A stretch of 12,451 nucleotides of DNA. Origin: Actinomycetota bacterium. GTDB lineage: Bacteria; Actinomycetota; Thermoleophilia; Solirubrobacterales; 70-9. Each line of letters starts with the position of its first letter. Within the stretch, counting starts at the first letter, position 1. Under the pieces are notes generated by a model that searched no databases, was not told the DNA's origin, and saw only the letters and a list, made by a program, of their open reading frames with translations. This document shows positions 1-6,283 of the stretch, piece by piece. The stretch is taken from assembly GCA_018268695.1 (NCBI GenBank), contig JAFDWD010000752.1, forward strand, positions 1 to 12,451. Reading direction: 5' to 3'. The position numbers and the translations under genes were made by a program.

Positions 1-311
1 ACGGCGACCTCGCGGGCGATGATGACCATGGCGACCCAGGCTTCGAGGCGGCCGAGGGAGACCAGGGAGACCAGGGCACCGATGATCAGGAGCTTGTCGG
101 CGAGCGGGTCCATCAGCTTGCCGAAGGTGGTAATCGAGTTGCGGGAGCGGGCGATGTAGCCGTCGAGGCCGTCGGTGAGGGCCGCCGCGGCGAAGACCGC
201 CGCCGCGATCACGTCCCCGTTCGGCATTTCCACCAGCAGCGCGACGACGACCACGGGCACCGCAAGGATGCGCAGCAGAGTCAGCGCATTGGGCAGGTTG
301 AGCGGGAACAC
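1..311 (-). CDS. pgsA: CDP-diacylglycerol--glycerol-3-phosphate 3-phosphatidyltransferase (N-terminal part; runs off the window)
   Basis: This enzyme makes phosphatidylglycerophosphate from CDP-diacylglycerol and glycerol-3-phosphate at the inner membrane, the committed step to phosphatidylglycerol and cardiolipin. Seen: about 103 codons on the minus strand, opening with the typical NLPNALTLLRI segment and a hydrophobic helix. The complete CDP-alcohol phosphatidyltransferase signature D-x2-DG-x2-AR-x8-G-x3-D-x3-D follows at about residues 46-71 (core DGLDGYIAR and GKLMDPLAD). A second hydrophobic stretch comes next and then the window ends. Start: GTG at 311. An in-frame stop lies three codons upstream, so no earlier start is possible. 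A GAGGAG ribosome-binding site at 319-314 overlaps the stop of the MMPL gene, but its spacing of 2 bases is unusually short. Translation is probably coupled to the MMPL gene. PgsA is preferred over other CDP-alcohol transferases from the N-terminal sequence; a PgsA paralogue cannot be excluded. Confidence 0.9.
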   Translation of the reverse strand, partial: MFPLNLPNALTLLRILAVPVVVVALLVEMPNGDVIAAAVFAAAALTDGLDGYIARSRNSITTFGKLMDPLADKLLIIGALVSLVSLGRLEAWVAMVIIAREVA

Positions 312-317
312 CGCTCC

Positions 318-2536
318 TCAGTCTGACGCAGCGGGGCCCGTCGCGGGGGCGGCGGCCGCGGCGAGGGCGGCGTCGCGCTTCTCGAAGTACTCCTCGCCCT
401 CGATCGAGATGTGGGGCACGATGCGGTCGAGCCAAGCGGGCATCCACCAGGCCCACTTGCCCATCAGCTCCATCACCGCGGGCACCAGGAGGCAACGGAC
501 GATGGTCGAGTCGATCGCGATCGCCACCGCCAGGCCGACCCCGAACTCCTTCACCACCGGATCACCGCTGAGCACGAAGCTGGCGAAGACGCAGACCATG
601 ATCCCCGCCGCCGAGGTGATCACCCGGCCGGTGTTGGCGAGCCCTTCGACCACCGCGCGCCGCTCGTCGCCGTACTCGACGTAGTGCTCCTTGATCTGGG
701 TCATCAGGAAGACCTCGTAGTCCATCGAGAGCCCGAAGAGGATCGCGAACATCAATAGCGGCACGAAGCTGACGATGGGTATCGAGTGGTCCAACCCGAT
801 CAGCGAGGAGCCCCAGCCGAGCTGGAAGACGGCGGTGACGACGCCGTAGGAGGCGGCGACCGAGATCAGGTTCATCGCCGCCGCCTTGATCGGCACGAGG
901 ACCGAGCGGAAGGCCATCAGGAGGACGAGGAAGCTCAAGCCCACCACCACCAGGATCATCAGCGGAAGTTTGGCGGCGATCTGGTTCGCGAGGTCGATGT
1001 AGCCGGCCGTCTGCCCGCCGACGTAGGACTGGGCCTTGGTCCCTTCGAGCGCGCCCGGCACGACTTCGTCGCGAAGGTTTTCCACCAGCGTCACGGTCTC
1101 GTCCGCCCACGGCTCCGATTTCGAGATCACCGTGAAGACGGCGACCTTCTTGTCTTCGGAGAGGCTCGGTTCGGTGACCGCGGCGACGTCTTCGGCGCCG
1201 CCGATCGCCTTCTGCAGGACCGGCAGCACCTTCTGCGCTTCTTCGGGCGAGGTGAATTTCGAGGCGATCAGGAGCGGGCCGTTGACCCCCGGGCCGAAGC
1301 CCGCGTTCAGCCCGTCGTAGGCCTGGCGCGAGGTCGTTTCCTTCGGCAGCGCGCTGATGTCGTTCTGGCCGAGCTGCAGCTGGAAGATCGGCAGCGCCAG
1401 GATGCCGAGGATGATCAGCGAGAAGATCGTCGCGCGCCACGGCATCCGCACGATCCGTTCCGCCCAGCTGCGCCAGCCGTGCGGCTCCTTGTCGTCGGGG
1501 TGCGTCTTGCCGAGGTGGAACCGCAGGCTGTTGATGTGAGGGCCGAGCGCGCCTAGCATCGCATGAGCGTCGCCGCGGCGCAGACCGCGACCACCACCGC
1601 GACCGCGGCCGTGATCCCGAGCGTCGTCACCAGGGGGATGCCGGCGACGGCGAGCGAGCAGAGCGCGATCACCACCGTGAAGCCGGCGAAGACGACGGCG
1701 CCGCCCGCCGTCGCGGTCGCCCGCGCGATCGACTCGCGCAGGTCCATCCCTTCCTTCAGCTGCAGTTTGTGACGGGTGACGATGAAGAGCGCGTAATCGA
1801 TGCCGACGCCGAGACCGATCATCGTCGCCAGCGTCGCCGCCACGCCGGGCACCTCGAGCACGTGCTCGAGCAGCTTGATGATCGACAGCGTGCAGACCAG
1901 GCCGACCAGCGCACCGACGATCGGCAGCATCATCGCCGTCGCCGTGCCGAAGGCGAAGAGCAGGATGATCACCGCCGCGATCAGCCCGATCAGCTCCGAT
2001 TTCTCGGTCGACGGTTTGGAGAGCTGGTTGCCGACGTAGCTGCCGATCGAGGCGTTGCCGCCCGCCGCTTCGAACGGCTTCGCCGTGTCGAGGATCTTCT
2101 GCGACTGGTCTTCGGCGATTTCGCCGGGCCCGATGCCGAGGACGACCGGGATGTAGCCGATGTTCGGGTGTTTCTGGCTGAGCGTCTGCGAGCCCTTCGC
2201 CAGCGGGCTCATCGCCGAGTTGACGTCGGGCAGCGCTTCCAGGTTCTTGACGGTTTCTTCGACCGCCTTCGCGTACTTCGGTTCGCTCAGCTTCGTCCCG
2301 GCCGGCGCTTCCAGCACCAGCGGGTTCGACCCGTACGCCTGCTCCGGAAGGTTTTCTTCCAGCAGTTCGGTCGCCTGGGTCGAGCCGGTCCCCGGCAGCG
2401 TCAGGTTTTCGCTGGTCTTCGAGCCGGCCGCGGAGCTGATCGCGACGAGCGCGATGGCGAGGACGACCCAGGCGGCGATCACCGGCCAGTGATGCCGTGA
2501 GCACCACCGACCGATCGCATAGAGGGGCCCGGTCAT
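318..2536 (-). pseudogene. MMPL/RND-family membrane transporter, frameshifted in the middle
   Basis: A member of the MMPL family of RND-type exporters, inner-membrane proteins that use the proton gradient to export lipids or drugs; the substrate here is unknown. Seen: two halves in different frames. The N-terminal half (2536 to 1553, 327 residues) has a first membrane helix at about 18-36, an extracytoplasmic domain, then a helix cluster with GLGVGIDYALF at about 241-251. It ends at TAG after residues LMRC. The C-terminal half (1559 to 318, 413 residues) starts at HINSLRF, repeats the plan and carries FGLSMDYEVFL. Together about 740 residues, a normal length. Homologues read LLPALLG at the break, so one or four bases appear lost near 1556-1564. 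Start: ATG at 2536 (MTGPLYAIGRW), with AAGGA 13 bases upstream; a TTG at 2569 is less likely. The break creates ATGCTAG, so reinitiation could in principle yield both halves. It may also be a sequencing or assembly error. Confidence 0.85.
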
Positions 2537-2609
2537 CGCCGGGCAGTATTCCTTAACCGGCGGCGTCAAGCCACCCCGAGACTAGGGTCGCAAGATAAGG
2601 AGCGTTTCT

Positions 2610-3206
2610 CTATTCGACCGGCGGCTCGGAGGTGCCGTTCTCGAACGGCGCCGGGACCGAGGCGAGCGGCCCGTCGCCGAGCGCCTGGCGGAGCAGGGTG
2701 AGGTGCTGCGCCTGGTTGGCGACGGTCGAGGCGAGCAGCGAGCGCGGCCAGCTCGATTCCAACTTCGAGATCGCGCTCAGCTCCTCGTCGATCGTCGAGC
2801 TTTCGACGTCATAGAGGAAGACGAGCCGTTCCCGGTCGGTCTTCAGGCCCGCCCAGTCGAGCGGTTCGACGGTCGGCCTGGCGGGGCTCTTCAGCCCGCG
2901 GAGCGCCTTCAGCACGGCATCGATGTGTTCCTGTTCCTGGGCGCGGAAGTAGGCGACCATGCGGGCGAGCCGCGGCGGCAGCGCCGGGCCGAGGTGGCGC
3001 ATCGCTTCCGCCGCCGCTTCCTGCCGACCGAGGACCGTACCGAGGATCTGGGCGTCGGCCGACTCTTCCGGCGAGGGTGCCGCGGTCGTGACCGCCGCCG
3101 ACGAGCCGGTGGTCGAGGACCCTCCCCCGCCGCAACCCGCGAGGATGCATCCGACGACGAGCAGGACGAGCGTCGCGCCGCCCCAGGTGATTCGTTTCCG
3201 TGACAT
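2610..3206 (-). CDS. Ferritin-like domain lipoprotein
   Basis: A predicted exported lipoprotein of 198 residues with a four-helix ferritin-like region; no specific function is assigned. Seen: a charged start (MSRKR), a hydrophobic helix, and lipobox LAGC with Cys25, followed by a Gly/Ser/Thr-rich linker to about residue 50. Four predicted helices follow. Helix 1 has RQEAAAEAM (Glu63). Helix 2 has EQEH at 91-94, an ExxH pair. Helix 3 has DEELSAI at about 140-146. Helix 4 has QAQH at 165-168. A canonical diiron ferritin would have ExxH in helix 4, so the metal site looks degenerate. Start: ATG at 3206; a TTG one codon upstream is less likely. No clear Shine-Dalgarno sequence is visible. A gap of 73 bases separates it from the MMPL gene downstream on the same strand, so an operon is possible but unproven. 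The lipid anchor is confidently predicted and the fold moderately so. Confidence 0.75.
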   Translation of the reverse strand: MSRKRITWGGATLVLLVVGCILAGCGGGGSSTTGSSAAVTTAAPSPEESADAQILGTVLGRQEAAAEAMRHLGPALPPRLARMVAYFRAQEQEHIDAVLKALRGLKSPARPTVEPLDWAGLKTDRERLVFLYDVESSTIDEELSAISKLESSWPRSLLASTVANQAQHLTLLRQALGDGPLASVPAPFENGTSEPPVE

Positions 3207-3223
3207 CAAACGACGTCAACCAT

Positions 3224-3928
3224 ATGAACTCGGCCTCAACGAAGCTTGAAGCGTTGGCCGCAGAGGTCCGCGACTGCTTCAGATGCCCGCGCCTGGTCGC
3301 CTGGCGTGAGGCCGAGGCCGCCGACCCACCGAAGCGCTTCCGCGGCCAGGATTATTGGGCGCGCCCGGTGTCGGGCTTCGGCGACCCGGAGGCGCGGATC
3401 CTGATCGTCGGGCTCGCCCCCGCGGCCCACGGCGCCAATCGCACCGGGCGGATGTTCACCGGGGACCGCTCGGGCGACTGGCTCTACGCGGCGCTCCACC
3501 GCGCCGGGCTCGCCAACCAGCCGACCGCCGTCAGCCGCGACGACGGCCTGCGCCTGCGCGACGCCTACATCGCCGCCGTCGTGCGCTGCGCGCCGCCAGC
3601 CAACAAGCCGACGCCGGAGGAGCGCGACAACTGCCTCCCTTATCTGGAGCGGGAGCTGGAGATCCTCGAGCGGGTGCGCGTCGTCGTCGCGCTCGGCAAA
3701 TTCGGCTGGGACGGGTTCCTCAAGGCGGCCGCGACGATCGGCGTCCCCACCCCGCGCCCGAAGCCGGCCTTCGGCCACGGCGCCGAGGCGGCGCTGAACG
3801 ATCGCCTCACGCTGCTCGGCATGTTCCACCCGAGTCAGCAGAACACCTTCACCGGCAAGCTCACCGTGCCGATGACCGATGCCGTACTCGGTCGGGCCAG
3901 GGAGCTCGCCGGACTACGCACTTTTTGA
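3224..3928 (+). CDS. Family 5 (type B) uracil-DNA glycosylase
   Basis: A DNA repair enzyme that removes uracil, and in this family other deaminated bases, to start base-excision repair. Seen in the 234-residue product: four cysteines placed as iron-sulfur ligands of family 4/5 enzymes (Cys18 and Cys21 in CFRC, then Cys122 and Cys137). The active-site motif at 63-81 begins [16 protein letters not shown]. It has Ala where family 4 has an acidic or Asn residue, which is the mark of family 5 (UDGb, as in Thermus thermophilus). The second motif [13 protein letters not shown] starts at 202. Start: ATG at 3224 is chosen because CFRC then lies at the usual distance from the N-terminus. An in-frame GTG at 3200 would overlap the start of the divergent lipoprotein gene. 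No Shine-Dalgarno sequence is seen for either start. It stands alone, with no other repair gene nearby. Confidence 0.92.
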   Translation: MNSASTKLEALAAEVRDCFRCPRLVAWREAEAADPPKRFRGQDYWARPVSGFGDPEARILIVGLAPAAHGANRTGRMFTGDRSGDWLYAALHRAGLANQPTAVSRDDGLRLRDAYIAAVVRCAPPANKPTPEERDNCLPYLERELEILERVRVVVALGKFGWDGFLKAAATIGVPTPRPKPAFGHGAEAALNDRLTLLGMFHPSQQNTFTGKLTVPMTDAVLGRARELAGLRTF

Positions 3929-3938
3929 AAAATCTCTC

Positions 3939-3967
3939 GGAACGCGGTAACGCTCTCCACCTATATG
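3939..3967 (+). promoter_or_regulatory. Possible promoter of the ThiF-like/lipoprotein unit
   Basis: The 64-base gap after the glycosylase gene holds GGAAC at 3939-3943. It is followed after about 18 bases by TATATG at 3962-3967, the only -10-like hexamer in the gap. GGAAC resembles the -35 element of ECF sigma factors, but the expected ECF -10 element is not evident. This is a weak candidate from inspection only. Confidence 0.22.
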
Positions 3968-4013
3968 GGACTCTCCTCCAAAGGTCCCGGCGATGAGCGT
4001 CGGGCGTGACCTC

Positions 4014-4020
4014 GGAGGTG
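4014..4020 (+). promoter_or_regulatory. Strong Shine-Dalgarno sequence (GGAGGTG) of the ThiF-like gene
   Basis: GGAGGTG lies 5 bases before an in-frame TTG at 4026 and 11 bases before ATG at 4032. It argues that translation begins there and not at the earlier in-frame ATG at 3993, although that ATG has its own weaker AAAGG motif about 8 bases upstream. Confidence 0.55.
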
Positions 4021-4031
4021 GGGAATTGCCG

Positions 4032-5141
4032 ATGCTGCGACCGCGGATCAAGCGGACGACGGAGTCGTTCAAGTCCCCGGAAGGCGACGTCTACCTGCGT
4101 CGTCCGAGCTCTGAACGCGACGTGAAGATCGAGCAGCCGCGCGAGCTGGACGAACGGTTGCTGGAGGCGCTCGACGGCAAGCACACGCTGGAGGAGCTGC
4201 GGTCCGAGTTCGGCGAGGAGCTGGTCGACGACACGATCGCCCAGATGCGGGAGCTGTCGGTGATCGAGGACGCCGCCGACGACGACCTGATCGACCCGAC
4301 CGAGTACGCCCGCTTCGACCGCCAGCTGCGCTATTTCTCCGACATCGCGCCGGCCGGGGTGGTGCCCTCGGAGTGCCAGCGCGCGCTGCGCGAGGCGAAG
4401 GTCGCGGTGCTCGGCGTCGGCGGGCTCGGGGGCTGGACCGCGATGGCACTGGCGACCTGCGGGATCGGTGAGATGTGGCTGATCGACGGCGACCGGGTCG
4501 AGATCTCGAACCTCAACCGGCAGATCCTCTACTCGGTCGCCGACCTCGGGTTGCTGAAGGTCGAGGTCGCCGCGTCCAAACTGCGCGCCTTCAACCCGGA
4601 GGCGAAGATCACCGCGACGGCGCGGCGCCTCGGCAGCGCCGCCGAGATCGCCGACTTCATCGACGGCGCCGACGTGGTCATCGACGCGATCGACTGGCCC
4701 GCCTTCGAAGTCGAGGTCTGGTGCAACGAAGCCTGCTTCGAGGCCGGCATCCCCTACATCACGATGAGCCACTTTCCGCCGATCGCGCGGGTCGGCCCGC
4801 TCTACGTCCCCGGGGTGACCGGCTGCTACGTCTGTCAGACGATCCGCTGGCGGCGCGAATACCCGCTGCTCGACGCGGCGATCGACGCGCAGCGCGCGAA
4901 ACCGAGCCCGGCGGCGACGATCGGACCGGCCTGCGGGTTGATCGGAGGCCAGATCGGGATGGAGATCATGCACCTTCTTACCGGCCTCGCGACCCCCTCG
5001 ACCCAAGGTGTCGAACACATCTACGACCTGCGGACGATGGAGGTCGACCGCAAAGAGGTCGTGCCCGAGCCCGACTGCCCGATCTGCGGGAATCTTCCCG
5101 ACGCCACCCCGCCGGCGGTGAAGGAGACGACGGCCGGGTAG
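4032..5141 (+). CDS. E1-like adenylating enzyme (ThiF/MoeB/MccB type) with N-terminal PqqD/RRE-like region
   Basis: E1-like enzymes adenylate the C-terminus of a small protein or peptide, or a carboxylate or amide in it, and are used in thiamin, molybdopterin and RiPP biosynthesis. Seen in 369 residues: an N-terminal region of about 85 residues with a winged-helix-like stretch (LLEALDGKHTLEELRSEFG, 43-61), resembling PqqD and RiPP recognition elements. The nucleotide-binding loop is GVGGLGG (128-134), followed by IDGD (151-154), SNLNRQ (159-164) and Lys176. Zinc-type pairs are CYVC (265-268) and CPIC (349-352). A segment near 299-319 (PACGLIGGQIGMEIMHLLTG) matches the family's C-terminal helix. 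All core adenylation motifs are present, so activity is expected. Start: ATG 4032 (MLRPRIK) is preferred; TTG 4026 and ATG 3993 are alternatives. A lipoprotein gene follows after 10 bases. No thiamin, molybdopterin or cysteine-synthesis gene is adjacent, so housekeeping ThiF or MoeB is unlikely. The substrate is unknown. Confidence 0.85.
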   Translation: MLRPRIKRTTESFKSPEGDVYLRRPSSERDVKIEQPRELDERLLEALDGKHTLEELRSEFGEELVDDTIAQMRELSVIEDAADDDLIDPTEYARFDRQLRYFSDIAPAGVVPSECQRALREAKVAVLGVGGLGGWTAMALATCGIGEMWLIDGDRVEISNLNRQILYSVADLGLLKVEVAASKLRAFNPEAKITATARRLGSAAEIADFIDGADVVIDAIDWPAFEVEVWCNEACFEAGIPYITMSHFPPIARVGPLYVPGVTGCYVCQTIRWRREYPLLDAAIDAQRAKPSPAATIGPACGLIGGQIGMEIMHLLTGLATPSTQGVEHIYDLRTMEVDRKEVVPEPDCPICGNLPDATPPAVKETTAG

Positions 5142-5151
5142 CGTCGGCGGT

Positions 5152-5541
5152 GTGAGATTCACCGCGCTCGCCGCCATCGTCCTGTCCGCGGCGCTGCTCG
5201 CCGCCGGGTGCGGCGGCGGCGGCTCGGAGGGCTCGAGCTCGACCGCGGCGCCAAAGGGCGGCGGCGCCCCGAAGACGGCCACCGCGCCGAACGCGCCCGC
5301 CGGCTCCAAGGTCGTCGACTGCGGGCAAGGGCTACGCGCCGCGGCGGTCGATTGCGGCACGGCCGAGCGGATCGAGCGCCGCTGGGAGAAGCACCGGTCC
5401 TGCTCCCTCCCCGACGGGGCCTCGCGCGGCTCCTGCTCGCTCGGCCCATTCCGCTGTCAGGCCGTCAGGGCCGGCGACGGCATCGCCGTCAGCTGCGCGC
5501 GGCCGGGCGGCGACATAGCCTTCATCGCTAATAGGCCCTAG
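5152..5541 (+). CDS. Small six-cysteine lipoprotein, function unknown
   Basis: A 129-residue predicted lipoprotein that I do not recognise beyond its architecture. Seen: a signal peptide with lipobox LAAGC (Cys20), a low-complexity Gly/Ser/Ala/Pro-rich tether to about residue 52, then a compact domain of about 77 residues. This domain has six cysteines at 57, 68, 84, 95, 102 and 115. The even number and export suggest three disulfides. Start: GTG at 5152, only 10 bases after the stop of the ThiF-like gene, so the two are probably co-transcribed. Its TAG stop shares the sequence CTAG with the TAG of the convergent channel gene, leaving no space for a conventional terminator. The mature part has no leader-plus-core layout, so it is not an obvious RiPP precursor, although a relationship with the upstream enzyme is possible. 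Confidence 0.75.
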   Translation: MRFTALAAIVLSAALLAAGCGGGGSEGSSSTAAPKGGGAPKTATAPNAPAGSKVVDCGQGLRAAAVDCGTAERIERRWEKHRSCSLPDGASRGSCSLGPFRCQAVRAGDGIAVSCARPGGDIAFIANRP

Positions 5542-6230
5542 GGGGAGCGCGGGCGGCTGAGCCGTTCGATGATGTGGGCCCGCCCCTCGAAGAACAGGGC
5601 CAGCCAGATGTACGGAGCGATGCTTGCGTTGAAGACGGCAACGACGACAGAGAGCGCGAAGACGCCCGAGATGAAGATCGACCGGACAACGCTTTCCCTT
5701 TCCGTCTGCGCATCCGAGGTCGCCAGCCCGTCGTGGCGCGCGTCCCAGGCCATCCATTGCCCGACCAACACGACCGCGGTCAGGTTGGCCGAGTAGACGA
5801 CCACGGAGGGCAACTGCCCGCCGTACTCGCCCAGGACCTGGCTCGAGAACGGGATCAGGACCAGGAAGCAGAGGTAGAGCATGTTCAGCGCGATCAGCCG
5901 CGAGTCGAACGCTTTCACTTCGCTGAAGAACCTGTGGTGGACGAGCCAGAAGCGCGCGATCACGGCAAAGCTGATCCCGTAGGCGAGGAACTGTTCATGT
6001 TGCGCCCCGAGCGCGTGCCACAACTCGCCGTCGGTCACATCATGGGGAAGCTTCAGCTCCAGCACCAACAGCGTGATCGCGATCGAGAACACGCCGTCGC
6101 TGAAGGCGACGATCCGCGAGAACTCGACCTCGTGGTCCTCCCGGTTCCTGACTTCTCGTTCGCGCGCCACCGCGGCATCATCGAGATCGCCCTCGACGGA
6201 ACCGTGCGGATGGCCATCGCGCGGAGGCAT
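5538..6230 (-). CDS. TMEM175-family (DUF1211) potassium channel protein
   Basis: Bacterial homologues of lysosomal TMEM175 are six-helix membrane proteins that assemble as tetrameric potassium-permeable channels. Seen in the 230-residue product: an acidic and charged N-terminal region, then the family hallmark RIVAFSDGVFSIAITLLVLE at 39-58 in the first helix. Five further hydrophobic helices lie at about 80-98, 112-132, 142-162, 183-202 and 204-219. The length fits bacterial single-repeat members. Start: ATG at 6230 is preferred, with GGGGA about 9 bases upstream, and it leaves 53 bases to the divergent gene. An ATG at 6278 would add 16 residues and leave only 5 bases. The gene converges with the lipoprotein gene, and both TAG stops lie within one CTAG. 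Channel function is inferred from the family; no regulatory domain is seen. Confidence 0.9.
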   Translation of the reverse strand: MPPRDGHPHGSVEGDLDDAAVAREREVRNREDHEVEFSRIVAFSDGVFSIAITLLVLELKLPHDVTDGELWHALGAQHEQFLAYGISFAVIARFWLVHHRFFSEVKAFDSRLIALNMLYLCFLVLIPFSSQVLGEYGGQLPSVVVYSANLTAVVLVGQWMAWDARHDGLATSDAQTERESVVRSIFISGVFALSVVVAVFNASIAPYIWLALFFEGRAHIIERLSRPRSP

Positions 6231-6283
6231 AGGCAGGATTCCCCATTGCGCACGAGACGACCGATCTCGATGCTGCATGGCTC

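Noticed and set aside
1553..1564. Programmed ribosomal frameshift in the MMPL gene
   Set aside because: No slippery heptamer, stimulatory hairpin or internal Shine-Dalgarno sequence is visible, and MMPL genes are not known to use one. Mutation, sequencing error or reinitiation is simpler.
3965..4009. A 14-codon open frame just upstream of the E1-like gene, considered as a RiPP precursor or uORF
   Set aside because: The peptide MGLSSKGPGDERRA has no leader/core layout, has no Shine-Dalgarno sequence, overlaps the enzyme's own possible start region, and would precede the likely transcription start if TATATG is the -10.
3861..5360. A 499-codon open frame on the minus strand
   Set aside because: It lies antisense to the E1-like enzyme and lipoprotein, has biased composition and no domain signature, and is explained by the high GC content.
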